Positions 6,856-14,950 of a stretch of 36,923 nucleotides of DNA are shown in pieces. Position 1 is the first letter of the stretch. The number at the start of each line of letters is the position of its first letter. The stretch is from DASYAE01 sp036501535 (GTDB taxonomy: Bacteria > Actinomycetota > Actinomycetes > Streptomycetales > Catenulisporaceae), in assembly GCA_036501535.1 (NCBI GenBank), contig DASYAE010000141.1, forward strand, positions 1-36,923, given 5' to 3'. The notes under the pieces are model-generated. The model was not told the DNA's origin and searched no databases. It worked only from the letters and a program-made list of their open reading frames with translations. The translations under genes and the position numbers were made by a program.

Positions 6856-8340
6856 TTGGCCGAAATACCGGGGGTTGTGTTGAACGCTGATCCTGCCTGC
6901 CCTGTTCCGGGACCCGGCGCCGCGTGGGTGGACCGCGTCCTGCTCGCCGGACCCGACGACGAACCCTGTCTCCGGCTCGGCGAGCCGGTGCGACGGGGGT
7001 CCCTGCGCGCCCGGGTGCAGCGGGCTCAGGAGGAGTTGGCCGCCGCCGGTCTGGCCGACGGCGGCACTGTCGCGCTGCGGCTGCCGCCCTCGCTCGGCTT
7101 CGTCGTCACGCTGCTGGCCGCGTGGCGCACCGGCGCGCAGGTGAGCCTGCTGGACCACCGGCTGACCGCAGTCGAGGTGGACCGGGCGCTGGACCGGCTG
7201 GTCCCGCAGGTGCTGGTCGAGCCGGCCGGCCCGGCCAACACGGCCATGCGGGGATACGCGGAGCTCGAGACCAAGGCGGTGGCACGGGAATCCGGCCGGC
7301 CGGCGTCCAGTGCGCACGCGCTGATCCAGCTCAGCTCCGGATCGACCGGGCCGTCCAAGGTGATCGCGCGCACCGCGGCAGACCTCGAATTCGAGCTGGA
7401 CCGGTACGCCCGGCTGCCGCAGTTCCCGCGCCGCGGCGAGCGGATCGTGCTGCTCTCCTCGATCGTGCACGTGCTCGGACTCGTCGGCGGGCTGCTGCAG
7501 TGCCTGCACGCCGGGGCCGAGCTGGTGCTGCCGGAGCGGCTGACCCAGGCCGGGATCCTCGGCGCGGTCGCGGCCGGCCCGGAGCCGGCCACGGTGATCG
7601 GCGTGCCCTTCTTCGCCGAGCTGCTCGCCGCGGCGGACCGGCCCCCGGCGCTGCCCTCGCTCACCCGGATGATCGTTGCCGGCGAGCTGGTGCGGCCCGG
7701 CGTGCCCGAGGCGTTCACCGCCAAGTACGGCGTGCCGCTCGGGACGATGTACGGGATGACAGAGCTCGGCGTCATCGCCACCGACCTGACCGGCGCGCTG
7801 CGCCCCGCGGCCGCCCCGACGCACGGCCTCGAACTGGCCGAGCGGGACGGCGAGCTGCACATCCGGATGCCCGACTCGCCCTATCTGGGACAGTCCGATC
7901 CGGCGCGCTGGTCGGACGGCTGGCTGCACACCCGGGACGCGGCCCGGATCGATCCGGCCACCGGGCTGGTGACCGTCCTCGGCCGGCGCGACTCGCAGGT
8001 CTCGATCGGTGGGCTCAAGGTCGATCTGACCGAGGTCGAGCAGACGCTGTGCGCCGTGCCCGGGGTGACCGCGGCAGTGGTCGTATTCGCCGGCGGGATG
8101 ATCCAGGCCTACGCGACGCTCGACGAGGGCGCCGGGCCGGACGAGATCCGGGCCAAGCTGGCGGTCGAGATCGCCTCCTACAAGCTGCCCCGATATATCA
8201 AGGTTTTGCCTGAACTGCCGCGCACCGCCACTGGCAAGATCCTGCGCGACCCGGCTGCGCTGCGCGAGGCCGCTGCGAACACCGAACAGCACGCACAGCA
8301 GAACGCACAGCCGCACGACGAACCGAGCCCACCGCAATAG
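6856..8340 (+). CDS. Adenylate-forming acyl ligase (ANL superfamily)
   Basis: 494 residues from the TTG at 6856. Core motifs are intact: P-loop QLSSGSTGPSKVIAR, A5 GTMYGMTELG, A7-like DGWLHTRDAARID, A8 hinge GRRDSQVSIGGLKVDLTEVE and A10 LPRTATGKILRD with catalytic Lys461. Such enzymes activate a carboxylic acid with ATP and pass it to CoA or to the pantetheine of an ACP. Two ACP genes follow, so acyl-ACP ligation is likely. The start is uncertain: no clear ribosome-binding site precedes 6856, and GTG 6877 or TTG 6880 are alternatives near a GGGGG run. The C-terminal ~20 residues are Gln/His/Pro-rich and non-conserved. It is first in the main operon. Substrate cannot be read; an aryl or hydroxy-aryl acid would fit the dioxygenase encoded downstream. 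Confidence 0.93.
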   Translation: MAEIPGVVLNADPACPVPGPGAAWVDRVLLAGPDDEPCLRLGEPVRRGSLRARVQRAQEELAAAGLADGGTVALRLPPSLGFVVTLLAAWRTGAQVSLLDHRLTAVEVDRALDRLVPQVLVEPAGPANTAMRGYAELETKAVARESGRPASSAHALIQLSSGSTGPSKVIARTAADLEFELDRYARLPQFPRRGERIVLLSSIVHVLGLVGGLLQCLHAGAELVLPERLTQAGILGAVAAGPEPATVIGVPFFAELLAAADRPPALPSLTRMIVAGELVRPGVPEAFTAKYGVPLGTMYGMTELGVIATDLTGALRPAAAPTHGLELAERDGELHIRMPDSPYLGQSDPARWSDGWLHTRDAARIDPATGLVTVLGRRDSQVSIGGLKVDLTEVEQTLCAVPGVTAAVVVFAGGMIQAYATLDEGAGPDEIRAKLAVEIASYKLPRYIKVLPELPRTATGKILRDPAALREAAANTEQHAQQNAQPHDEPSPPQ

Positions 8341-8489
8341 GCACTGCAGGCAGATCGCTCCACAGCCCCACAAGCCAGGAACCGCCCACCACCAGCACCG
8401 CTTCCATCAGCTCCGCAGCTCCACAGCCCAACCGCTCCCGGGCCGTCCCCGCTGCGCCGGCCGGAACCGACGCCCCTCGAGGAGGACAC

Positions 8490-8789
8490 ATGCGGGACGA
8501 GATCCGCGACTTCGTCATCAGCACCCTGCGCACGATGAACTACGACGTCTCCGACGTGACCGGCGCGACCATGCTCGGCCCGGCCGGCCTCGACCTGGAG
8601 TCGCTGGGCCTGGCCGACCTGGCCGTGCAGATCGAGGAGAGGTACGGGGTCCAGTTCGAGCTCGACGACATGGAGGGCACGGCGCTGATGACCCTGGACG
8701 AGTTCAGCGCGGATGTGGCGGCGCGGTCCGCCGCGGGAGCAGTCGGGGGCAGCGCGGTCGGGGGCAGTACCGTCGGCGGCGCCCGGTGA
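8490..8789 (+). CDS. Acyl carrier protein with Gly/Ser repeat tail
   Basis: 99 residues starting at an ATG preceded by GAGGAGG. The attachment motif is PAGLDLESLGLADLAVQIEERYG; the phosphopantetheine Ser is Ser38 in the variant form LESL. The C-terminus ends in a 15-base tandem repeat encoding AVGGS-AVGGS-TVGGA, a flexible tail. It overlaps the next ACP-like gene by 4 bases. A 149-base gap separates it from the ligase. Pairing with a second ACP suggests that one carries starter or extender units and the other the growing chain, but this is inference. Confidence 0.88.
   Translation: MRDEIRDFVISTLRTMNYDVSDVTGATMLGPAGLDLESLGLADLAVQIEERYGVQFELDDMEGTALMTLDEFSADVAARSAAGAVGGSAVGGSTVGGAR
8739..8783 (+). 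repeat. Three 15-base tandem units in ACP gene 3' end
   Basis: Three in-frame 15-base units encode AVGGS, AVGGS and TVGGA at the end of the ACP. The first two units differ by a few bases. They extend a disordered tail and probably arose by slippage. Confidence 0.7.
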
Positions 8790-9109
8790 CCCAGCCCGCC
8801 GCCTCTGAGCGCGGGGCATTCGGGCGGCCGACCGTGATCGCGATGCTCGCCGCGTTCGGCGACCGCGCCCCGGGCTCGGTCGACGACGCGATCGGCTCGC
8901 TGGAGCTGACCTGGCTGATCACCGAGGTCGAGCAGCGGTACGGCGTGGTGGTGGAGCTCACCGACGAGGAACTGGCCGCGATCCGCACGGTCGACGACGC
9001 CGCCGGGGCGCTGCGCGGCGTGCTCGGCCAGCCGGATTCGGAGGGTGCGAATACGTCTGCTGTGACTGTGGCCGAGGCCGTGTCCCGGCGCGAGGCGGAG
9101 CGGCACTGA
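8786..9109 (+). CDS. Acyl carrier protein-like protein with GSL motif
   Basis: 107 residues, GTG start overlapping the previous stop (GTGA). The middle segment DDAIGSLELTWLITEVEQRYGVVVELTDEE matches helix II-III of ACPs; the usual Asp-Ser-Leu is Gly-Ser-Leu with the candidate pantetheine Ser at Ser38. It resembles its neighbour in the segment ending EERYG/EQRYG, suggesting duplication. The last ~25 residues are a hydrophilic tail. It may be a dedicated carrier for the ketosynthase pair that follows. Confidence 0.8.
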   Translation: MTQPAASERGAFGRPTVIAMLAAFGDRAPGSVDDAIGSLELTWLITEVEQRYGVVVELTDEELAAIRTVDDAAGALRGVLGQPDSEGANTSAVTVAEAVSRREAERH

Positions 9110-9110
9110 G

Positions 9111-9170
9111 GTGAACGGCACAAAGGTGGATGGCACAGAGGTGAGCGGCACTGTGGTGACCGGCACCGCC
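9111..9170 (+). repeat. Four 15-base tandem units at start of ketosynthase gene
   Basis: Four consecutive 15-base units each beginning with GTG encode VNGTK, VDGTE, VSGTV and VTGTA. Because every unit starts with GTG and most follow GAG, the true translation start could be any of the first few units. The repeat precedes the first conserved strand of the ketosynthase, so it adds a variable N-terminal tail. Confidence 0.8.
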
Positions 9171-10268
9171 GCGCGGCAGGCCGTCGTCGTCACCGGCATA
9201 AGTGTTCTGTCAGGCTGTGGCCGCGGCACCAAGGCGCTGGCCACTGCAGTGAGTTCGGGCACGCCCGCGTTCACCCCGGTCACCCGGTTCGACACGACCC
9301 GCCGGGCGACCGCGCACGCCGCCGAGCTGCCCGGATCCCCGGCGCTCGGCGAGGCTCTGATCGCGGCGGTTTACGAGGCCTGCCATGAGGCCGCGCTCCT
9401 CCCGCGGGAGGCCGCGCAGGCCCGACTGCTGCTCGCACTGCACAGCGACCTGCGCATCGGCGCGGTAGTCGCCGAGGTGGCACGCGGCGTCGCAGAACAC
9501 TGCGCCCTGCCCGGCATCGAGCGCGTCTACACCTGCGCCTGCGTCGCGGCGAGCACCGCGGTCGCCGACGCCGCGGCGCTGATCTCGGCCGGGATGCACG
9601 AACGCGTCGTGGTCGCGGCCGGATATCTGGTGGAGCCGGACACGTTCGGGGTCTTCGACGCCGGGCGGGCGCTGGCCCGGGACGGCCGGGCCCGGCCGTT
9701 CAGCCGGGATCGCAGCGGCCTGCTGCTCGGCGACGCGGTGGTCGCGGTGGTGCTCGAGTCGGCCCGAGCCGCCGGGCGGCGCGGCGCGGTCCCGCTGGCC
9801 CGGCTGGCCGGCTGGGGCCGCGCCGGCGACGGCTACCACGTGTGCCGCCCGATCCCGGACGGCTCGGGCCTGGTCCGCGCCATCGAGGCCGCGCTCGGCC
9901 GGGCCGGAGTCGGGCCAGGAGCGGTCGGCTACGTGAACGCGAACGCGACCGGCTCGCCGCTGGCCGACGCAGCCGAGGCCAGAGCGCTGCGCACGGTGTT
10001 CGGCGCGGGCGGCGGGCCCGCGGTCAGCTCGACCAAATCCGTGCACGGACACGCGCTCGAGGCCTCGGCGCTGCTCGAGTTCGCGGTCACGGTGCTCGCG
10101 GTGCGCGACCGGGTGCTGCCGGTCAACAGCGGCTATCTCGGCCCGGACGAGGACTGCCGGCTCGACCTCGTGCTGGACCGGCCCCGGTACGCGGACCCCG
10201 GCTACGCGCTCACCGTGAACTGCGCGTTCGGCGGCGCCAACACCGCGCTGCTGGTCGGTGTGGCATGA
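9111..10268 (+). CDS. Ketosynthase (KAS I/II type) with catalytic His replaced by Asn
   Basis: 385 residues. The FabF-like fold is recognisable by YTCACVAASTAVADAAALISAG (nucleophile Cys144), GYVNANATGSPLADAAEARAL and SSTKSVHGHALEAS (Lys309, His314), and the C-terminal NCAFGGANTALLV. In canonical enzymes the second motif is VNAHGTGT; here the first catalytic His is Asn278. The protein should form an acyl-Cys intermediate, but decarboxylative condensation may be altered, so it could be an acyltransferase, a non-decarboxylating condensing enzyme, or the partner subunit of another ketosynthase. The GTG start at 9111 lies one base after the ACP stop; GTGs at 9126, 9141 and 9156 are alternatives because the N-terminus is a 15-base tandem repeat. 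The next gene, a half-length ketosynthase-like protein, overlaps it. Confidence 0.87.
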   Translation: MNGTKVDGTEVSGTVVTGTAARQAVVVTGISVLSGCGRGTKALATAVSSGTPAFTPVTRFDTTRRATAHAAELPGSPALGEALIAAVYEACHEAALLPREAAQARLLLALHSDLRIGAVVAEVARGVAEHCALPGIERVYTCACVAASTAVADAAALISAGMHERVVVAAGYLVEPDTFGVFDAGRALARDGRARPFSRDRSGLLLGDAVVAVVLESARAAGRRGAVPLARLAGWGRAGDGYHVCRPIPDGSGLVRAIEAALGRAGVGPGAVGYVNANATGSPLADAAEARALRTVFGAGGGPAVSSTKSVHGHALEASALLEFAVTVLAVRDRVLPVNSGYLGPDEDCRLDLVLDRPRYADPGYALTVNCAFGGANTALLVGVA

Positions 10269-10852
10269 CCGATACTAATGCCCTGATATCAGCTATGAAT
10301 GATGAGGCGAGCGAGGCGGCGACGACGGACACGGCGCCCTTTGCGGCAGCGGGTCTGCGGGTGCTGGCCCGGGCGCACTGGCCCGACTCCCCCGACGACG
10401 TCGCCCCGCCGATCGCAGGCTTCATCATCACCTCGTTCGTCCCGATGGTGGCCGAAGTCGCCGAGCGGTGCCTGAACCGCCGGCCCGAGCCGCCCCCGGG
10501 CGCCCGCACCGCGATCCTGCTGGCCAGCACCGGCGGGGACCGGGACACGGCGCAGGCCATCGCCGAGGCGGTCCGCGAGGGGCGGCGGGTGCCTCCGCTG
10601 CTGTTCTTCCAGTCCAATCCGAACGCCGTCCTCGGCCACGTCGCCGGGCGCCGGGGCCTCACCGGGCCGGTCGTCTGCATCAGCCCTCTGAAGGAGACCG
10701 ACGCCGGCGTCCCGGCCGAGGCGCTGTCCGCGGCCGGCCTGCTGCTGTGGGACGGCGACGCGGACGAGGTCCTGGTGATCGCGGCCGAGCAGGGCAGGGC
10801 GCCGGGCGAGGCAGGCCGGGCAGACGCGGCACTGGTCGCGCTCGCCCCCTGA
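10265..10852 (+). CDS. Half-length ketosynthase-like protein, no nucleophile
   Basis: 195 residues, ATG overlapping the ketosynthase stop (ATGA). After a variable N-terminus it has GARTAILLASTGGDRDTAQAIAEAV, then PPLLFFQSNPNAVLGHVAGRRGLTGPVVCISP and ALSAAGLLLWDGDADEVLVIAAEQG. This follows the N-terminal half of a beta-ketoacyl synthase, from the strand before the dimer interface to the strand after the active-site helix. The TACxxG nucleophile motif is absent; GPVVCISPLKETDAG occupies that place, and the C-terminal His-bearing half is missing. It resembles the ketoacyl-synt_2-type proteins (Pfam PF13723) found with aryl-polyene and other discrete systems. A structural partner or chain-length subunit for the preceding ketosynthase is plausible. 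It is coupled to the gene before it, which argues against a decaying remnant. Confidence 0.75.
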   Translation: MTDTNALISAMNDEASEAATTDTAPFAAAGLRVLARAHWPDSPDDVAPPIAGFIITSFVPMVAEVAERCLNRRPEPPPGARTAILLASTGGDRDTAQAIAEAVREGRRVPPLLFFQSNPNAVLGHVAGRRGLTGPVVCISPLKETDAGVPAEALSAAGLLLWDGDADEVLVIAAEQGRAPGEAGRADAALVALAP

Positions 10853-10950
10853 TCCTCATCCGCAGACTCCGCGACCGCCACGGCGCGTTCCGTCAGGACC
10901 CGCACAACGGCATCAGACCAGCGACATCCCGCACCGGAGGTACCAGCACC

Positions 10951-12579
10951 ATGAGCCAGCCGAACATCCGCACGCTGCTCGCCGCCGATCCCGAGACGGG
11001 CGCCGGCAATGTCCTGACGACCCGGATCCGGCTGGGCATCGGCCTCGACGAGCCGAAGGTCTGCTTCGACACCGAGGTGGACGGCCGCGCGGCCTGGGAG
11101 CCGTTCACCGTGCGGGAGCTGGACCGCGCGGTGCGGGCCCGGGCGGCCGCGCTACACGACCTCGGCGTGTGGCGGCGCGACCCGGTCGCGGTCTACGCCT
11201 CCAGCGCGGCCGACAACATCCTGAGCTTCCTCGCGCTCACCCGGCTCGGCGCGATCCCGGCGCTGGTCAACCCGAACCTGGACGCGGACAAGGCGGCGGT
11301 CTACATCGGCCGGCTGCGGGCGGCCGGCGTGCTGCTCGACCGGGAGCACCGGATCGCGCTGGCCGACCACGACTGCGGAACGCCGCTGCTCCCGGATATC
11401 AGCGGACTGAGCGCCGGCGACCCGGAGATGGCGCCGGAGCCCTACCGGCACTGGTCCGGCGACCCGGTCGCGATCACCCACTCCTCCGGCACCACCGGCA
11501 TGCCGAAGGCAGTCGTGCACGGACACGGCAGCCTGTACGCGGCGATCCGGCACCGCCTGTCCCTGCCGGTGCCACAGGGTACTGACCGGATTCTCAATGC
11601 ACTGCCCTCCCCGCACGCCGCGACGCTCATCGCGATCAACCAGGCGCTCAGCTTCAACGCCGAGATCGCCAACCTCTCCACGCAGGCCGGCGCGCAGGTG
11701 CTGGAGGCGATCGAGCAATGGAAACCGCACGCCGTGTTCGGATTCGCGGTGACCTGGGCCGACCTGGCCCGCTTCGACCTGGCGCAGCGGCAGCTCGACT
11801 CGGTCTCGATCTGGTGGAACACCGGGGACTGCGCGCACGAGGCGCACATCCGCCGCCTGGTCGCGGTCGGCAGCAGGGTGGTCTCCAGCCGGGAGGGGCG
11901 GGTGACCAGGCCGGGCTCGGTGTTCATCGACGGCATCGGCTCCTCCGAGATGGGCCACTCGCACTTCCACATCACGCACACCGCCGAGACGGACAAGTAC
12001 GGCCGCTGCGTCGGTCGCCCGCACCCCTTCGTGGACTGCGAAGTGCTCGACCCGGACGGCAACGCGCTCGGCCCCGGCGAGGTCGGCGAGCTCGGCACCA
12101 GGTCGCCGACGCTGGCGCTGGGCTACTGGAACGACTCCGCGACCTACTACCGCACCAGGGTCAACGGCTACTTCCTGACCGGCGACCTGATGTACCGGGA
12201 CGAGGACGGCTACTACTACCACGTGGACCGCGCGGTCGACTCGCTCGACCTCGGCGGCGGGCGCCGGCTGTTCACCGCGCAGTCCGAGGAGCGGGTGCTG
12301 GCCGCCTGCCCGGACGTGCTGGACTGCACGCTGGTCGCGTGGCGGGACGGCGAGGCGGTCGTCAGCGATCTGCTGCTCCAGCTCGCGGACGGGGCCGACC
12401 GCGCCCGGGACGGCGAGCGCGCCAGGGAGGTCGTCGCAGCCCTCGACGGCCATGTCGCGGCGACGGTGCGGGACGTGATCGTGGTCGAGGACGACAGCAT
12501 CCCGCTCGGGCCGACCGGGAAGGTGCGCAAGTTCCTGCTGCGGCAGCGGCACCTGGAAGAGCGCGGAGCCGGGAAGTGA
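10951..12579 (+). CDS. Second adenylate-forming acyl ligase
   Basis: 542 residues, ATG at 10951 preceded by CGGAGG. P-loop THSSGTTGMPKAVVHGHGSL, A5-like DGIGSSEMGHSHF, A7 NGYFLTGDLMYRDEDGYYYHVDRAVDSLDLGGG and A10 PLGPTGKVRKFLL with catalytic Lys524 are intact. It is only distantly like the first ligase of this operon: the A5 region carries GSSEMGHSHFHITH and a long insertion precedes it. Two ligases imply two different acids are activated, or that one loads an ACP and the other CoA. It overlaps the FabF-type ketosynthase by 4 bases and could supply that enzyme. Substrate unknown. Confidence 0.92.
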   Translation: MSQPNIRTLLAADPETGAGNVLTTRIRLGIGLDEPKVCFDTEVDGRAAWEPFTVRELDRAVRARAAALHDLGVWRRDPVAVYASSAADNILSFLALTRLGAIPALVNPNLDADKAAVYIGRLRAAGVLLDREHRIALADHDCGTPLLPDISGLSAGDPEMAPEPYRHWSGDPVAITHSSGTTGMPKAVVHGHGSLYAAIRHRLSLPVPQGTDRILNALPSPHAATLIAINQALSFNAEIANLSTQAGAQVLEAIEQWKPHAVFGFAVTWADLARFDLAQRQLDSVSIWWNTGDCAHEAHIRRLVAVGSRVVSSREGRVTRPGSVFIDGIGSSEMGHSHFHITHTAETDKYGRCVGRPHPFVDCEVLDPDGNALGPGEVGELGTRSPTLALGYWNDSATYYRTRVNGYFLTGDLMYRDEDGYYYHVDRAVDSLDLGGGRRLFTAQSEERVLAACPDVLDCTLVAWRDGEAVVSDLLLQLADGADRARDGERAREVVAALDGHVAATVRDVIVVEDDSIPLGPTGKVRKFLLRQRHLEERGAGK

Positions 12580-13880
12580 CCGGCAATATATTGACAAATA
12601 GCGCAATGGCCGGTGCCGCGACGATAACCGGGATCGGCCTGGTCACGCCGCTCGGCCGAAAGGCCGACGAGTTCTTCGACGCGCTGCTGGCCGGCCGCAG
12701 CGGCATCGTCCGGCCGCCGGACGGCCACCCGGCGGCCGGCTGGCTCAAGGCCGCCGGGATCGCGCCGCCGATCGACGGCCGCGAGGTGCTGCCGCCGACC
12801 GAGACCCGGTTCGTCGACCGGTACGTGCTGATGGCGATGGCGGCCGCGGCGGACGCTCTGGCGGACGCAGGCCTCGAAATCGGTCGCGATGTCGACCCGA
12901 GGCGGGCCGCGGTGGTGATCTCCACCGGCGGCGGCGGTCTGGAGACCTATGAGCAGCAGGCCCGGCGGCGCCAGGAGATCGGGCGCGCCGGAGTCAGCCC
13001 GTACATGTTGCCCGGCATGCTCTCGAACATGGCGGCTGCGCGGATCGCCATCAAGCACGGCATCCGCGGCTACAGCGCCTCGATCGTCACCGCCTGCGCG
13101 GCCGGCGCCCAGTCGGTCGCGGAGGCGTTCCGTCTCGTCCACGGCGGCGATGCGGACGTCGTGGTGTGCGGCGGAACCGAGGCGTCCCTCCACCCGACCA
13201 TCGCGTCCGCGTTCACCAATGCGCGAGCGCTCGCAGAGGGCTGGGACGACCCGGCGGCCGCGAGCCGTCCGTTCGACGCGCGCCGTAACGGCTTCGTGCT
13301 CGCCGAAGGCAGCGCGGTACTCGTCGTCGAACGCGCGGACCACGCGGATGCGCGCGGCGCCGCCGGATACGCGGACCTGCTCGGCTGGGGGGCGTCGACC
13401 GACGCGCACCATCCGACCACGCCGCGGCCCGACGGCGGCGGCGCGGCCGACTGCATGCTCGTGGCGCTGGCCAGGGCCGGCGTCGACGCATCAGAGATCG
13501 ACTACGTGAACGCGCACGGCACCGGCACCAGACTCGGCGACGCCGCCGAAGCCAAGGCCCTGAGACAGGTCTTCGGCGAGCGCGGCGGTCCGGCGGTCAG
13601 CTCCATCAAGGGCGCGACCGGCCACCTGCTCGGCGCCTCCGGCGCCCTGGAGGCCGTCTCGACAGCCCTCTCCATCACCCGCGGCGCCCTCCCGCCAACG
13701 CTCAACCTCGACTCGCCCGACCCGGTGTGCGGCCTGGACCACGTGCGCGGCGGCGCACGGCAGGTCCCGGTCCGGCGGGCGATGTCGAACTCGTTCGCCT
13801 TCGGCGGCCACAACATCAGCCTGCTGCTCGGGTCGCCGAGCACGGCCGCCGACCGACGCCCCCCGGGAGGGCAGCCATGA
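12576..13880 (+). CDS. FabF-type beta-ketoacyl-ACP synthase, complete active site
   Basis: 434 residues from a GTG that overlaps the ligase stop (GTGA) with GGAG upstream; ATG at 12606 is the alternative. All catalytic elements are present: Cys174 in SIVTACAAGAQSVAEAF, His314 in YVNAHGTGTRLGD, Lys345 and His350 in SSIKGATGHLLGASG, and the C-terminal SNSFAFGGHN. This is the only complete elongating ketosynthase in the window and should perform decarboxylative Claisen condensation on ACP-bound acyl chains, using malonyl-ACP made by the host enzymes. No acyltransferase is encoded nearby, consistent with the use of the fatty-acid malonyltransferase. It overlaps the dioxygenase gene by 4 bases. 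Confidence 0.94.
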   Translation: MTGNILTNSAMAGAATITGIGLVTPLGRKADEFFDALLAGRSGIVRPPDGHPAAGWLKAAGIAPPIDGREVLPPTETRFVDRYVLMAMAAAADALADAGLEIGRDVDPRRAAVVISTGGGGLETYEQQARRRQEIGRAGVSPYMLPGMLSNMAAARIAIKHGIRGYSASIVTACAAGAQSVAEAFRLVHGGDADVVVCGGTEASLHPTIASAFTNARALAEGWDDPAAASRPFDARRNGFVLAEGSAVLVVERADHADARGAAGYADLLGWGASTDAHHPTTPRPDGGGAADCMLVALARAGVDASEIDYVNAHGTGTRLGDAAEAKALRQVFGERGGPAVSSIKGATGHLLGASGALEAVSTALSITRGALPPTLNLDSPDPVCGLDHVRGGARQVPVRRAMSNSFAFGGHNISLLLGSPSTAADRRPPGGQP

Positions 13881-14938
13881 ACATCCAGCGAGTCGCCTAT
13901 GCCGAGTTCCACGTGGAGGACGCCCGCAAAAGCGCCGACCAGCTGGTCTCCGGCTACGGTTTCCGGATCGAGGACGGCTACCGGCGCCCCGGCTTCGGCG
14001 GGCCAGGGCCCGGGCCCGACAGCGTCCTGCTGGTCCACGGCGGGGTGCGGCTGGTGGTGACCGGCGCGGCCGGCGTGCCCGCGGACCATCCGGTGGCCGA
14101 GTTCGTGCGGCGACACGGCGACGGCGTGGCGGTGATCGGCGTGCTCTGCGACGACGCGCGGGCGGCGTGCGCCGACGCGATCTCGCGCGGGGCCCACCTG
14201 GTCGACTCAGACGCGCTGTCCATCGCGCTGTTCGGCGACGTGACGTTGCGTTTCGTGCAGCCGGACGACCCGGTGCTGGCGGACGCCGTTGCGTCCGTCC
14301 CCGCGCCGTCAACCCCCGCACCGCCGCAGGTCGAGCCGCCCGGCGGGCCGTTCGCGGCGATCGACCACGTCGCGGTCTGCGTCCCGTCCGGCCGACTGGC
14401 CCCGACCGTCGAGTTCTGCGAGCGCACGCTGGGCCTGCGCCGGATCTTCAGCGAGTACATCGAGATCGGGCGGCAGGGCATGGACTCGGTCGTGGTGCAG
14501 AGCGGGTCGGGCGAGGTGACCTTCACCCTGCTGGAGCCGGCCGCGGGCCGCCGGCCCGGCCAGATCGACGCCTTCCTGGCCGCGCACGAGGGCGCCGGCG
14601 TGCAGCACCTGGCCCTGCGCACCGGCGACATCGCGCGCGCCGTGCGCGCTTTCGGCTCCCGCGACGTGGACTTCCTGACCACGCCGGCCGAGTACTACGA
14701 CGCGCTGGAGGCGCGGCTCGGCCCGACCGGGATCCCGCTCGAGGCGCTGCGCGGGCTCAACGTGCTGGTCGACCAGGACCACGGCGGCCAGCTGTTCCAG
14801 ATCTTCGCCAGCTCGGTGCATCCGCGCCGCACCTACTTCTTCGAGCTGATCGAGCGGCGCGGCGCCGGCACCTTCGGCACCGCCAACATCAGGGCCCTGT
14901 ACGAAGCGGTCGAGCGCCGCCGGGCCGCGGAGAGCTGA
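13877..14938 (+). CDS. hmaS: 4-hydroxymandelate synthase / 4-hydroxyphenylpyruvate dioxygenase family enzyme
   Basis: 353 residues, ATG overlapping the ketosynthase stop (ATGA). Two vicinal-oxygen-chelate halves are visible, with the iron ligands His164 (AAIDHVAVCVP), His244 (AGVQHLALRTGD) and Glu323 (YFFELIERRG). The family contains homogentisate-forming HPPD and hydroxymandelate-forming HmaS, which use the same substrate. Near the C-terminus HPPD has a Phe in the GNF motif that positions the intermediate on the ring; here the motif reads FGTANIRALYEAVE, with Ile338. Ile there is the HmaS-type residue, so oxidation at the benzylic carbon to give 4-hydroxymandelate is favoured. The genes that normally follow to make 4-hydroxyphenylglycine (Hmo, HpgT) are absent, so hydroxymandelate or its keto acid may be used directly. 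HPPD activity cannot be excluded. Confidence 0.85.
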   Translation: MNIQRVAYAEFHVEDARKSADQLVSGYGFRIEDGYRRPGFGGPGPGPDSVLLVHGGVRLVVTGAAGVPADHPVAEFVRRHGDGVAVIGVLCDDARAACADAISRGAHLVDSDALSIALFGDVTLRFVQPDDPVLADAVASVPAPSTPAPPQVEPPGGPFAAIDHVAVCVPSGRLAPTVEFCERTLGLRRIFSEYIEIGRQGMDSVVVQSGSGEVTFTLLEPAAGRRPGQIDAFLAAHEGAGVQHLALRTGDIARAVRAFGSRDVDFLTTPAEYYDALEARLGPTGIPLEALRGLNVLVDQDHGGQLFQIFASSVHPRRTYFFELIERRGAGTFGTANIRALYEAVERRRAAES

Positions 14939-14950
14939 CGGGGCCGGGCG

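Noticed and set aside
6838..8373. A 511-codon minus-strand frame over the first ligase
   Set aside because: The plus strand shows all adenylate-forming motifs in order; the minus translation is compositionally biased.
8341..8489. Two copies of GCTCCACAGCCC in the ligase-ACP gap (8357-8368 and 8418-8429)
   Set aside because: They are short, 61 bases apart and in a low-complexity C-rich stretch with no flanking mobile-element signs.
10265..10852. Treating the half-length ketosynthase-like gene as a pseudogene
   Set aside because: It has a clean ATGA overlap with the preceding gene, an intact frame and normal codon pattern, so it is more likely a functional reduced protein.
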